A stretch of DNA of 64,000 nucleotides. Origin: Takakia lepidozioides (lineage: Eukaryota; Streptophyta; Takakiopsida; Takakiales; Takakiaceae). Below the pieces are notes generated by a model. The model was not told where the DNA came from. It saw only the letters and a program-made list of their open reading frames with translations, and made no database searches. The stretch spans positions 63,134,042-63,198,041 of the forward strand of contig CM060734.1 in assembly GCA_030704615.1 (NCBI GenBank), in the 5' to 3' direction. Positions 34,401-46,479 of this stretch are shown here, piece by piece. The position numbers and the translations under genes are program-made. Positions within the stretch are counted from its first letter, which is position 1. Each line of letters opens with the position of its first letter.

Positions 34401-37400
34401 CAGTTACTTGAGCCACCTCCAGCATTGTTCCAATATCAGTGCCTTCATCAAATGCATTCCTTTCCCTCTTTCTTCCACTATCTTCCAAATGTCTCTCTTC
34501 TACACCAAGACCAAAGGAGGAGCGGGCCTGTGTTCTTTGACACATAAAAAAGTCACTGAAGACAGGATGGGCCAGCAACTCGCTTATCATCACATTGTAC
34601 ACCTTAAGTTTCTCAAGTGCCATGCCTTGTCTGTTATCTTCTCCACTGCCCACTTGCCAACCTTCAGGAGGAAATGCAATCCGCTGCAAAAGTGCAAAAC
34701 ATGTTTCCAGCTGTCCAGTCACATCCAAACCCCTACGAGATAAAGGAGCTAGTCGATAAATCCAAGTAAGAATGATACGCCCAGTGAATGACCAATGCGA
34801 AATCGGCACTTGAGTGCATGCAGCCTCAAGAACAGCAATCATAGGCTTGGAAGCTAACAGCTTCCATTCATTGCTGTGCGCAGCTGCTGGAAGCACCACT
34901 GAAAATGGAAGACCTCTCAGAAATGCGGCCAACGGAAACAAATCTCCCCCTGGGGATGGTGGAAAAGAGTTTTGAGACGACTCCCTTTGCTTCAGCAAAA
35001 CAGAATCAGGTAAACACTCTGTTGTCAACCCTTTTCCTGCTAAATCCTCATTTCGAGGGCCCCATGCAGCCAACTCTACTGCCCTAGCAAACTCCTCTGG
35101 CACTGCATCCGCCACCATGGACAGCAGGCCACAGTGAACTGCACAGAGAACGTGCAGTAATGAAAAGTTTCCCTTGAAAACCTTTAAGCACACCCGTGTA
35201 ACCCTAGAAAAGTTCTGCGCAATTTCATGGGGCGTGCAACATACCAGGGCAGACGTAAAGGCCAACCTTTCTCCTGCCAGAGCATCACCTTCACTATTCT
35301 CACAAGCTTCAAGCACTGCAGCTATTTGCCCAGCATAGGCCCAATTTTGGGCATCTGACTTACATATCTCCCAATATGACAAATCTTTGACGGGTTTCAG
35401 TATGCTGTGGGCGTGCAATAAGAGAACCTGAAGTGGACCCCACTCACAATGAAATGACTGAGAGTCTGCCAAACTGGTGGGCAAACCCGAATCAGCTGAC
35501 AACAGGGCATCAATGATGACTGCCAGAGCTCGTGCATTGGCCTGCATATTGACACTCCCCAGTTAGCATCAGCTTGGGCTCTTACCAATTGCAAGGTGTG
35601 GGAAAGGACTGAACCTTACATAGAACACCCTGTGGTAAAAGTGGGATCAACAAATCTCTCTGACAAGGTCTTTGACACTGGATAGCAACTCTACGTACTG
35701 CACGAAATTCCTGAAAACAAACAAAGTTCTGCATGTGCATAATACCCACCTCATCGCCCACCCACATAGAAAATATGAACCATATGCATCTATCAACATG
35801 TCTTTACCACTGTAACACTTTAATCCTCTCTAACTTTATTATAGCAGGCGACCACCTCAAGCTTTTGGCACAGCACTGGTACCTCAAATTCCTAGCTACC
35901 TTTGAACGGACACCTTACTTTGTACATTGGGAAAGCACTGTAATGATCTCCGTGTGGGCCTAATATCTACTGCTAGATCGGACAAGTACTTGCAGTCAAA
36001 GTTGTAGAAATACCTGTGTCTGCAGTAAAAGGTTGAGTACACCCGCAACATAAACTGAAATCTCTGCTCTTTGAGACAGCTTCAGGCCCTTCGAATCTGC
36101 GTGTAGCGCTTGGAGGGTGTGCTCCAAAACACAGACTACAAAAGGCCCAAACTCTGGAGCCATAACACCTGGAAGAGAATGCTCCACAGGTTGAAAATAT
36201 CATCTATGTGCACAACACAAAGGGAAGCAGCCACATCTCTATGACCAACTTGAGGTGGCAGACCTCAATTCCAGCGTTATGGCCTGCAGTTTGGGCAATT
36301 TGCAATTGGCCTTCATTTCACATGTGAATAGCTAACTTACAAACTACGTTGCATCTCAAAGAAGAAGCCTGCAGGCCTGTCCACAAGATAGCAGACAGAT
36401 GGAAATAAAAAGAACCCCGGATCAGCTTGACTGAAAGAACAAAAAAAGCTGAAAGCTTTCCTCTCCCTTGAAGTTTGAATGGGAAGTGCCTTAGAAGAAG
36501 CAATTTGGCTGATGGAGTATGATTCCATAACCACAACTCCCTGGTGCATGCATGCGTGGGGATGCTCACCACCCCTGAAAGAATGATGCCCCTTCTTGAC
36601 TAATGATTCTACCCCTTCAATTTTGCAATGGCAAAGATAAACATGCGCCATGAGCTTATCACACCTACTGATTAACTCACCCTGCCCAGAGGAGCCCTCC
36701 TCCAGAGTGTCCGCAGCAAGAAGGGAGTGCAATTGGTCCAAGTACTTGTACAGATTCCTCCCCACAGCCACTACTGCCTCAGAAATAAATTCCACAATCC
36801 ATTTTAGGGACCCGTAAGGGTGCCGTTCACAGGGCTGTCATTGTTATCAGTTACACCCACCCACCAGCGGATGAGATCCAGCCAGACCATGACTTCACGA
36901 AAGTTACTTTCAAAGGCCCCTGTGCTGACCATTATTCGAGATGTAAGCAAGTTGGCCTGGTCTCTCACTTCCCCAAAATTGGAACCGACCATCATCTTTA
37001 GAAGGGGAGTCACATGCTTGTATATTTGGCCGGACCCTGCTATGTCTGCATAGCCAAAAGCAGAGTGTGCTGACGTGGGGCCACAGTCAGGAGCCCCTGT
37101 GGACGCTAACAGCAGAGACAAGAAGGCCTTTTGCTGTGCAAAAGACAGTTGTGTTGAATTGGGTGGTAGCATTCTGAAAGGGTCGAAGCCTTTGTCAGCA
37201 AAAGCCAACGGCAGCACCCTCTACAACAAACACAAAAACAGCATAAAGATTCAGCATCAGAACATTGCCAACCAAGATCCAAGAAACTGGGACTCGCTAT
37301 TGCAGGAAGGCAGCAGACAGTGTGGCTAAAGGTGGCATTTTGTGCTGTATGGTGCTGTGGGGTAATTGTCGGGCAGCAGGCACAGGAAAGACTAACATGA

Positions 37401-40400
37401 AAAGCTTGGGAGGTGCGGGTTATCATCTGCTGACTACCATCAAACGTATAAAGCTGCATAGTCCATTTCATCTCCCTCTCATTCTATGCCTAGGAAGAGC
37501 TTCTACACTTCTGTATCTATGTCTGGCTATTTCAGGGTCCTGATGTGATCTTCAGGCATCTGAGAAAATCTGCATGTATGTGTGTAACCATCCCTCTATC
37601 TGTGCTTCGAGTGTTCCGGACCTGATATGCAGCAAGCACTTCAAGAAGTTTTGCATGCAGGAAACACCCAGTGTCTCCTCCCCACTGATTGTTCTGACTT
37701 AAAACCATTTCTGCTCCCCACACTTGTGCAAGTATCTGTCCTTCTTCCCTATTATCCAGATCATCCTCCTCTTCAGATTCACCCCCATCCCTACCACTAT
37801 TGCCTTTCACTTTCCTCCTCCTTTTGCCAGCCCTGTACCCCTTGGCACTGCAAGTTCTTTTCTGACTATCAAAAGAGTCTTTGTTTCCCCTCGAGGTGTC
37901 CGTAAAGACGAGTGAATGATCAATAAGGTATTTCGATCGGGTAAAGAGGCTCGCATTACATCCTGGATATTCTCAGCCAGTTGCAACCAGTCCTGCCTAT
38001 ACAATTCCGTCTCTTCTTTACTATGAACTTTATTCATGCAGCTGTTTCCCCCTTGCACGCCTGTCAGATTTCCTCTCCAAGAGTCCTGCCCACTCTGCAC
38101 AGATTTAGAACTTCTCACTGTTTTACCCTGTGCAAGTCCAAACTCACAGCCATGCATGCAGATCCCTTCCACTTCTAAGCCACCCACAGGGTTCTGCATA
38201 GAAAGAGCCTCTGCTGCATAAATAGCAGCATCAAGAAATCGCTCTACCGACAACAGTGCCTCAAGTAACACTCGCAAGGAAGCATGCTTGACCAGCAAAT
38301 TTGCATGCTGTAGGCCCCTGTTGAGGGCCACCCTGGGGAGAGCACGGGGCAGTAGACGCCGCAAACTGCTTCGAACCAGGGGTCCGTCAAGCGTGGGGGT
38401 AGGGAGACCCTGTAAGGCCATGGAAGAGAATGAAGGTGGCGTGCTCGCAATACATATCAAGTCAGCAATGAGAGACATGGCGGAAAACCTGCACAGAAAT
38501 GTTGGCGCCATCAATAATTGCGCAAGCCAGTCTGCAACTGTGCAAAGTTATGGTTGGATGCTTCTGTGGTGAAAATGACAGGCAGAGTTTTTGCTTCCTG
38601 TTATATGCAGAAAAATGTCTACATGGCCCTGCTGAGACAAACACACACAATGTGGTGTATGTTCAACCAACATACATCATTAGCTTATCATCTATAGCAT
38701 CAGCATTGGCTCCTTCTATCTGTAAGCCAGAGTAACAATCTAGGGAAAAGAAAAACTTGGCTCTGACTTCAAAAAAAGTCCTCACCACGAAGGAGAAGAT
38801 CGAGGCTCCAACGAAAATGGGACAGAATCCAAGTATGCAGCAGCCAGCTTTGGTCTTGCTTTCGCAATGGCCAACAGAAGCTCTCTATGTCGGCCCACTT
38901 CAGTTGCCCGCAGTCGCAGCATTAATCGGAGCAACCGACCCTGCCCTCCACCAAAGGCCCCAGATTTTGCCCCAGGTAGCCCCCAAGCCACAGTGCTTTC
39001 AGGACACAAGCCATGGGAGGGATCTGTACAAAGGGACAACAGCATTTGGTAAGCTAGGTCCGCTGAATCACCAAATAGATCATTGCCAGCAATTCGCGCC
39101 AGCTGTTCCAGAGCCACATCGCCAAAGACAGCACTCTGGAGCCCTGCTGGCACAAGGGCAGCCTTCCCCATCACCTTCTCCCGTATGACTTGAAGCACAT
39201 GGATGATTGTGGTTTCGTCATCTTTGGCCAAACCATGCAATACGCCCGCATAGAGGGGACGCTTCTGAAGTATCCATCGTAGCAACCCCGGATCACCAAC
39301 AACCAGAAATGACAGTGCAAACTCGATGAAGAAAAACCTAATAGAAGTAAAATGTTAACAAACCTTTAAGACATTTCTGAAGCTTCAGGGGAGGCTCAAC
39401 AGCTATAAGTCGAAGTCCAGCTGGAATAGTCCCATCCATAGAGATAGAACTGTCACATTCCTAGACACTCCTCTCATGTGGCTGGATCTAGCTACAAGAA
39501 AAGGGAATGCCTTTACTGACAACACTAACAAATATTGCTTATAAGGAACAGTGGAGGGACCCAAGGCCACATAGCAAGTGACACCAGCTGAAAGTTGCCT
39601 TCTTAATATCCATTACCAGCCAGTAGGAATGATCATGCCGTGCCTTCCACCCCGAACACATGAAGACAGATTTAAGAGACCATACCTAGAAGGCCGAGCT
39701 AGGAGCCCTTGTCGACCTTCAGCTCCATCTCTCTGAACTGGGGCTCGCCAAGGGTGCTCAGCAAGCTTTTTCAAAGCTTTAAGAGTGAAATCGAAGGACG
39801 TAGCAACCTCAATAGCTATAAGTCTTCCCCGCAACACTATGCATGACATGAGTAGTAGTGCAGCCTTTTGCCTACTACTCTTGGATGAAGAGAGATGAGA
39901 GTAAATATCCTTCATCTTCGTCCGTGTGATAGCCCGCGCAAGCTTGTCCAGCCTCCCCTAAAACCCTCAACACCAATTTAGGAACATACTTTAGAAACTG
40001 CTGTGAAACACACCATCGTAACTTATTCATATGAACGATACTACCTTTTACGACTAGAAATTCCAATGAATGAAGTGGTTGCCTGATGTGGACTTTATAA
40101 AGCTCCTTTCCAGACGACATGTCAAATCACTACTCCTTGATACCCAATCTTCTCCGGCATCTACCCACCTAGCCCTTAAGTACTACAAGTCTCTCATCAG
40201 ATGTAAGAAACCAGCATACACTCAAACTTCAGTCAAACCTTCATTGCAAAGATCAAGCCCTCTCCCTGTGCCTCTTGGTCCCTTCTTACAAAACCTCATA
40301 CCCTGATCTCCATCACAGACATCCACATTTGGCATGAATGTGCTTCTTCACCTCGTCCAATGCCAGTAAAGCAGTCAAGAAATTGCAAAATGGCAGTGCA

Positions 40401-43261
40401 GTGGACCTGTAGGGGGTACAGCGTGAATTTATCAAGCATGAAACAGCAGCTTTGGCTCCATTTATTGCACATCTCTTCAACGAACCAGTGCAGCGTGCTT
40501 TCCAACAGAGTGGACAAAAAGCGTCATTTCAAGAATGACGACAAGCTCGAACCAATTATTGCACAATTATGATTTCTTCATTGCCGGCTAAACTGTTTGG
40601 GGCAGTTGTAGCCATGGAACTTGATTGGGCTGAAAACTCAGCTTCAAGCTACTGGGCCGGCAGGCCCCCGGCGCAAGCGATCCCCGCTTGACGCAATTTC
40701 ACTCTTCAAACTATGTTAGAACGAGCAACCTACGATATATGCATGCTTTGTGGACTTCCATAAGACCTTAGATTCAGTCCCTCGAGCCCTTCATCTGGAC
40801 AGATTACACAGATAGGGGTCCCTCGACATCATCTGGGCCACTTTATCTATGTATGAGACTGTTGTTGGCATTGTCAAGGTTGCAGGGGAGTTCTAAGCAG
40901 AGGTGCACAGCAATTTTGGGGTCAAACACGGCTGCCCTCTACCATATTTGGAATCTAAAGAGACACTTTGGAAGGATACATTGCGGAGAATAACGGAGTG
41001 GAGGTGCCTTTGGATGGGGGACCAACACAATCAGTACTTCTCTACACCAATGATGTTGTATATTGGCACAATCTCCTATCTTCCTACAATGACACCTTTG
41101 CATCCTAGAGACTTCTCCAAAGACTACAGGTTGCAGGTCAACCTCAACAAAACCAAAATCATGGTTTTAAATGGCCAAGCTGATCAGAGATCCACTTCAA
41201 CCAGCAAGAGATTGAGGTCGTGAAATCATACCCATACCTGGGTCTGGTTATCAACTCACCCAAATTTCTGTCTGCATCAACTGCTATGAACAGATTGAGG
41301 AAGGGAAAGGCTGCCTCCATACATCGTCAGCCTAAATACAGACAAATACACCTGCATCACCCCCAACCAAAACATGGCTATTTAACTTGATCATCACCCT
41401 GGCCAGCCACTTAACGGCTATGACTTCTGGGCCCCTGCTGTCCCAGTTTCCTGATGAGAGAAAAACCTGGAACCTCCGCAACTGTCTTTCCTCCAAGGAA
41501 TGATGGGGCTAGAATTACAGCACCATCACGGATTGTGTGTGTAGCATTTGCGTGTGTTCCACTTCAAACCAAAGGCCATCTTCCGGCTTACAATCTTCCT
41601 CCCAAATGGCTGACAGCCGGGACCCTCACAACCTCTATCAGACTTAAACACACTGATTTCAAGACCCAGTATGATCAGCCCTCCAACTTTTTTGAGCGCC
41701 ACAGCCTTCATTGCTTTCAAAATCCAGAGAGGGTGGAAATTTTGTTCAAGCAGGACCCCAATAGAAGCATCAGACATGAACTTATGGAACCTCACATCAG
41801 GCGAACATGGAAACCAGCCAGTTAAGACAAAACTGCAGTTCTATCGGGAGACATTATTGCTCATCCGTGATGATAGAATCTTTGAGGCCCAATGGCTAAC
41901 CACACTCTGCAGATAGAATGTACTCATTAGACGTTGTTTGCCGTTGCCTTGTGGCCATTGACCCCGCGCCCAATTTGAGCGGAAGGAACAGAAACTACCT
42001 TTGTCAGGGGCTGACGCCAGTAGTATGACTTACCTCGGAACAGATGATCCGAGTTTTCCAGATATCCTCTAGAAATCCCCTTACACAAAGCATCAATCTG
42101 CTGTGTGTGATTTGCCCAATAACTAGGCCCCAAAAGGGCCTGGGCTTTTGGCTCAGCCTCGAGATTTTCAAAGTTGGTAAACAGAGGTACAGGATCAAAT
42201 CCCTTGATGGTTTTGAAGAGGGCGTCTCTCTGGTGAAAGTACCCACGACAATGAATCTGAAAGTGACTATTGTCTTCAGGTTCAAAGGTAGGCTTCCCGC
42301 CCTGAGTTTAAATTCAGTCTATTTACTTTATCAGGAGGAAGAAACCTTGGTGGATTTGAACTATTTCGAGAGAAATGGTACCCCATGTCATTTCATTTCA
42401 TTTCTTTCACATCTGTTATGGCTTTCATCCGACCTTCTTACCAGCTTTCTGCCTAACTTCATTACTCTGCGGATAGAGACTATTCACTGTCCTCTCTACT
42501 GTGAGATCCGTTGGAGATTCTATTGTCTATTCCAAGATACCCAATCTCTCACAGACGTCTTCCATCAGGAGGATCAGAAATGCTTAGCTGTATATCTGCA
42601 CGAGACGTTGACCCTTAGGACAAACCATTGAGCAATAGTTGTTGTTGAGCTGCTTGTGGGGGGCCCTTCTCTCTATCTTGTTTCATGCTTTCTCGTCCCT
42701 TAAGCTCTTTAAGATTTGCATTATAAAGTATCAATATTTATTTCTTGCTACCTACACTCTTAATGAGAAATCTGTGGCTGCGATGGCGCTTGAAAGAAGA
42801 GCATCCATGCGCAGTTCATCCGATCTCACCTGGACAACAACCATGGCCTTGCGCTTCTTGTGTGCTGACGCATCCAACACAGCTTTCCCTTTTTCTCCTA
42901 GTGGTGTCCCACGTCCTCTTCCCACCTGATGCCGGAAAATTTCAGAGAGCAAAAGCATCAAAGGGACTGCTGTGGAAGCCACTGCCCCTGCCTCCCACAC
43001 CGATACTAGTTCTGCACACCGTGGTGACGCCAGCACATACTGGAGCAGAACCTTTCCCCCCCGGGAACCTGTCAAAACCTTGGTCATTTCTCGAAGTGCT
43101 TGCATCAATTGAACACTGTCTTTCGAAGCTAACCCTGCTGCCAGTCTGCGTGTCTCATCATCCACCTGCTCACTGGCTATGAATCCGTCCATTCCTTCCT
43201 CCACCTCAACGTCCTCTTGCTCTGCCGCAACAGAAGAATCGTTTTCGGTATGCAGAGTCAT
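25434..43261 (-). CDS. URB1: URB1 (Npa1) nucleolar pre-ribosomal-associated protein, at least 17 exons
   Basis: URB1/Npa1 is a large helical-repeat protein of early pre-60S particles in the nucleolus. Exons read on the minus strand, with GT/AG borders: 43261-42830, 39957-39686, 39337-38786, 38488-37622, 37220-36570, 36168-36014, 35710-35615, 35541-32077, about 31810-31554, 30718-30485, 30219-30016, 29388-29185, 28887-28726, 27931-27563, 27251 to about 26870-26800, 26160-26067, 25734-25434. Family landmarks are GGKVLLQYVLASP (exon 1), KDIYSHLSS and RQKAALLLM (2), GDPGLLRWILQKR and CTDPSHGLCPES (3), KGFDPFRMLPPN (5), YLWGEAALK and LSVLYFPANRQP (9), ILPFALHGLSIGCI and MRKLGYEIL (10), ERLWMLRLLAFGL (12), and DPAWRWSYNSPWK across the last junction. 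Joins at exons 2/3, 3/4, 5/6 and 16/17 are in phase. Single-base frame slips occur near 37812, 36805, 32831 and 32738, with protein similarity on both sides; three have a plausible short homopolymer deletion. The exon 8/9 phase also disagrees. Start ATG at 43261 is the first Met before the conserved block. The gene is probably intact in the organism. Confidence 0.9.
27985..28570 (-). mobile_element. LINE 3' end (ORF2 C-terminus) in a URB1 intron
   Basis: Minus-strand ORF 28102-28392 has the LINE ORF2 tail pattern: FRVGSHNLRIQTGRW, then LCPSC, HFFFYCPLYYEI with Cys/His zinc-binding spacing. It is followed by about 100 bases of 3' UTR and a short (ATTTC)n tail at 27985-28002. Upstream 28277-28558 continues the coding in another frame. 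5'-truncated, as usual for LINEs. Confidence 0.8.
29572..29815 (-). mobile_element. Second LINE 3'-end fragment in a URB1 intron
   Basis: Similar to 28.0-28.5 kb (GGTTCTC...CCCACA...TGAAAGTGAAGAACAT, read on the minus strand) with most of the zinc-finger segment deleted. It ends in the same CATAAGCTC...GCGGACGGTACCATTTCATTTC 3' terminus. Confidence 0.75.
32077..35541 (-). CDS. URB1: URB1 large central exon
   Basis: The longest exon (about 3.5 kb) encodes the helical-repeat middle of URB1, starting ANARALAVIIDALLSAD after an ATGCAG acceptor and ending before GTGAGT. It contains QNFSRVTRVCLKVFKGNFS, SFTGRIILTWIYRLAP, FLEEYLLACLTDIATVLEVDD, MTALKYRFGDAS and LLLAAYGATMNKVDLEIFELMHELEA. Two frame slips (about 32831, GDQ|NVIKFLEEY; about 32738, ILYS|MFAMTALKY) break an otherwise continuous reading and are each repaired by one base in a short run (CCAAATG, TCCGAA). 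Confidence 0.9.
40690..41420 (+). mobile_element. Degenerate LINE reverse transcriptase in URB1 intron 1
   Basis: Plus-strand readings YACFVDFHKTLDSVPR, MYETVVGIVKVAGEF, GVKHGCPLP and LQVNLNKTKIMVLN are the LINE RT blocks (VDFxKAFDSVPR, GVKQGCPLSP, LNxxKTKxMVF). The FADD block and several stretches are lost to stops and frame breaks. It lies antisense to URB1 between exons 1 and 2. Confidence 0.8.
41421..42735 (+). mobile_element. Further LINE 3' fragments, at least two copies
   Basis: ORF 42044-42631 ends CPLYCEIRWRFYCLFQDTQSLTDVFHQEDQ, matching the LINE tail at 28.1-28.3 kb (CPLYYEICGRFHCLFRGTQSLTEVFHYEDQ). A separate terminus with GGTACC...CATTTCATTTCATTTC sits at 42377-42410, so one LINE end precedes a second fragment that runs to about 42735. 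The 41.4-42.3 kb part is degraded. Confidence 0.7.
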
Positions 43262-43378
43262 TCCTTCCAATTGCTATCCAACTTAAATGTATGTGAAGAT
43301 ACACTAATCCAACGATGCAACAAATCATAAAACATAACCCACCCAGTGGCCAGGCTTATGCTAGTCGGCTCATTAGAA

Positions 43379-44026
43379 TCAAGAAGCCACAAATGAGGCA
43401 CATACAATGGCCACACTTTCGTGTGTGAAAGCTTCACAGCAGGGTCCAAGCAATGGGTTTGCAACCGTCAGTGGTGTATCGCCCCAATGGTACTTATCTC
43501 GGCCAAGATACCTTGGTATACTGTGTAAGGATGATTTCAATGCCTCAGATAAGTGGGTACGTGTACGTTTCTGTGGTTGCGTTGCAACCCTATATTTACT
43601 CAGCATCCTCTGGGTCTGCATTGCTAACTTTGAGGATCGACCCCAACCCCCCTCAGGGTATAACCTCTTGCCCCATCTTGGATCATTCCACCAATAAAGA
43701 AAACGAAAGGCATTAAGTCTCAAGATAGGAAATACTGCAGACCTGTGCATCGGGTCGGACCGCTGAGGGAGGACTGCAACTCTGTTGGATGATTCATTAC
43801 ATGTTTGAAGAGAGATGTTCCTTCCGAGGAAAGAACGGGTGATTGCAATTAACAATTCATAAATACCTTCAGCTTCTTCTTGTAAAGACTCTTTCCAATT
43901 ATTCATCTCCACCTCGCCGTCTTCTTCATCGAGCATAGAATCATCTTGAAGCTCCACCTCCTCATCAGTTCCAAAGGCAAGTTCGGCCTCGTCCCTGTCA
44001 CCCTCATCGTACTGATGTGCACCCAT
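43379..44026 (-). CDS. Unknown 215-residue ORF just upstream of URB1
   Basis: The ORF begins MGAHQYDEGDRDEAELAFG, with a strongly acidic first 50 residues, then YELLIAITRSFLGRN and a basic part (YWWNDPRWGKR, LAMQTQRMLSKYR, QPQKRTRTHLSEAL). I do not recognise it. A strong donor sequence (GTATGT) lies inside it at codons for ESVAI, about 30 bases before its stop, and URB1's ATG lies only 118 bases downstream. It could therefore be a separate small gene, or a 5' exon spliced to URB1. Antisense ORFs overlap it. The acidic start looks like real coding; the rest may be chance. Confidence 0.4.
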   Translation of the reverse strand: MGAHQYDEGDRDEAELAFGTDEEVELQDDSMLDEEDGEVEMNNWKESLQEEAEGIYELLIAITRSFLGRNISLQTCNESSNRVAVLPQRSDPMHRSAVFPILRLNAFRFLYWWNDPRWGKRLYPEGGWGRSSKLAMQTQRMLSKYRVATQPQKRTRTHLSEALKSSLHSIPRYLGRDKYHWGDTPLTVANPLLGPCCEAFTHESVAIVCASFVAS

Positions 44027-44137
44027 CAGATCCCACTATGGAGTATGCTCCCAATTTAGCCCATCCAAGAATGACCACCCTATACGAGAAATCCGCAGCC
44101 AGCTGCAATTTGCTTCATGGTACTCCTACTCCTAGGA

Positions 44138-44205
44138 GAGAGAGAGAGCGAGAGAGAGAGGGGGTTCAGGGTTTAAGGTTTAGAGTTTAGAGGTTCAGGG
44201 TTTAG
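44138..44205. repeat. GA microsatellite and degenerate telomere-like repeats
   Basis: A (GA)n run (about 44138-44160) is followed by GGTTCAGGGTTTAAGGTTTAGAG and similar words to 44205. On the minus strand this is a CT-rich tract preceded by AAACCCTGAA-type words close to the plant telo-box AAACCCTAA. It lies about 110-180 bases upstream of the 44026 start. Confidence 0.75.
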
Positions 44206-46371
44206 CAGTTGTTGGGCAGTGGAAGACCAAAATGGTCACTACATGCAATGAACACTTTATATTAGTTACCTCTATAGTAATTAGTTTTATTATTATTATT
44301 ACAGAGTTTTTATAATATTATTACAGAGTCTCTACACAAGACCACGTGAAAACCTTGAAAATCAAATCGAATTTTAACTATTGTAAATTTTTATATTTTG
44401 AATTTTTTATTAGGCAACAATATGATTAGGTCACAAAGATGACATGGCACATGATGTTATGTCAATGCATCCTTAATAAAGGGTTTGACTTCTATCAAAA
44501 CGAACGTAACGCCCTTTGGTGTTTCACCCTTTGTATTTTGACGACACCTCTCGGGGGAGCTGGCAGGATGTGGCCTTCCACCACGTGCATGTAGCTCAAG
44601 AACACATTCCGTTTCAGGGAACGTTAGGGGTTTTTGGGGGCATATTACATCATTTTTTGGACTAATAATATTCATTAAATTCCGCTTATTTTCCTATGTC
44701 CACGTCAGACTGCACATAATGGTCCATAATGCGCCGGTGAGTGCCGATTATGCTTCGTAATGCACTGTTCTTTAAACTAAGAGTCAGCAAAGAATATGTC
44801 ATAGAAATTGAAGTTTTCAAGAGTATTCCTAGGAATGTACTCATGAGACTCTGCTTTCCATAGCCTGGCAGCCATGACCGCCTCAATCATTCCTGAAGTC
44901 AAGGGCTTACGCACGTTGAAGAAGGGGCACACTAGAGCTCAGAGAAAGAATGAAGAGTAAATGACTGATCTTAAGTGCAGAAACCATGGCCAGAGGTCAC
45001 TGTTGATGTCATGTAGATAAAATGCCTCTGTATGGACAATCAGCATCTCCAACTGCGAGGCTTTGCATTCCCCTGGACTGATTGTGTACAATGAAGAGAT
45101 CAGTGTCATGAATAATCTGGTGACATATGCAGATACCATAGAGCTCAAGATATAAAAAGATCAAATTGCTTCATAATAGCAAAACTTGAAGTAAATTGTT
45201 GTGCAATATACAAAATTTCAATCAAAAGAATGCTGATCAGTATCTCTCCCAACAAAGTTCAAGGGTCTCAAAGAATGTCACTTGTACCTACTTATCATGT
45301 TTGTTCTTCCAAAACTCAGCTACACTATCTTTGTCAGATAATATGATAGTGCAATTAGTAAACTGATGGCCATGGATACTAGTAGTATCCATGGTTTTTC
45401 TCTTCATATACTCGGCTATGTTGTCATCGCAGTGCTTAACAAGCTCGGCGTTATCCTCTGCATCTGAATCAAGCTCCTTCACTTTCAAAGAAGAACTATC
45501 TGAACATTGATATTAGGAGATGGAGAAACATGTACGATCGAATCAGGTCCAACAACAGAACTTGAAGTTTCAGGAACTAGACTGATAGAAGAAACTTGTT
45601 CACCTCAATTTGTTCTCTCAAGATTAGACGGAGAAACATATACGATCGAATCAGGTCCAACAATAGAACTTGAAGTTCTAGGAACTACACTCACAGAAGA
45701 AACCTGTTCAGCTCGACTTGTTCTCTCAGTCCCATACTACAAAGCAGCTTGCCAAGATATATCTCCTCCGGTACCTGGTATGCAGGATACAATATTTTGT
45801 AATGCACCATCATAAATGCTTGTCATTCGTAGTATCATCGCCAACCTCACCATCATCACCAAAACCCAAGATCATCGTGATCAACAACTGCTCTATCACT
45901 GAATATTGCAGGATTGAAGTCTGGAAACTCTTGATAATCTGGAATGTTGAAACTATCCTCCAAGTGGCCATCGTCAGTCTGCTCTACCTGAGAAGGAACT
46001 AAGCCAATGTCAAAGCTATCATGGATAGCAAGAGGATCTGCAACAACTTGAGCAAAAACCGGAGGCGCGACAGATGGAACAGGCGGAAAGTTTGTAATAT
46101 TAGAGAGAACTTCTCTGCTCCGCTTCTTAGTAGAAGGATTTCTCCTCGTCTCGTAAACATCTCGACTTGAAGAAGGACAATGATCTCCTGGAATAAGCCG
46201 GCCAAAATGATAATACTTTTGAGCATCTCGAGAGAAAAAAGTACATACCACATTGGTTGGTACATCTCTTATTGCAAACAGCATGCAACTCATAGAGCTG
46301 CTCCCACATCGACTAATCATATCCAATAAATACGGCCAAAATCCCTAACACGATCCAAAATCCCTAACGTG
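44206..46371. other. Unassigned region with short ORFs
   Basis: AT-rich at 44240-44420. Minus-strand ORFs at 44686-44886, 45288-45488 (DSDAEDNAELVKHCDDNIAE) and 45856-46326 look partly coding-like but match no family I know. They could be exons of one unrecognised minus-strand gene or a decayed DNA transposon. Confidence 0.35.
45516..45735. repeat. Two tandem copies of a 111-bp unit
   Basis: Copies start at about 45516 (AGATGGAGAAACATGTACGA) and 45627 (AGACGGAGAAACATATACGA) and differ at a minority of positions. Both strands stay open over parts of the repeat (plus: ESGPTTELEVSGT; minus: SSSVVGPDSIVHVSPS), so the coding strand is unclear. Confidence 0.85.
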
Positions 46372-46479
46372 CTGGAATGGTTGAGCAGCGGCGATAACGC
46401 TGTGTACGCCACGTGTCTTGCCCTACCGGGCTCGCCCCGCGTCTTACACAGCGTTATCGCCGCTGCTCAACCATTCCAG
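46372..46479. repeat. Perfect 35-bp inverted repeat (hairpin) with 38-base GC-rich loop
   Basis: Arms 46372-46406 and 46445-46479 are exact reverse complements, starting CTGGAATGGTTGAGCAGCGG on the left. The loop contains CACGTG-like and CCGGGC words. Directly downstream the sequence is GC-rich, with a second small palindrome at about 46624-46648 (GAATGCCCG...CGGGCATTC). It could be a miniature transposon's ends, a small-RNA precursor or a cruciform. No flanking duplication was confirmed. Confidence 0.9.

Noticed and set aside
43407-43716. Plus-strand ORFs of about 90 codons
   Set aside because: Antisense to the acidic/basic ORF 43379-44026 and without motifs; kept as a reason for low confidence there.
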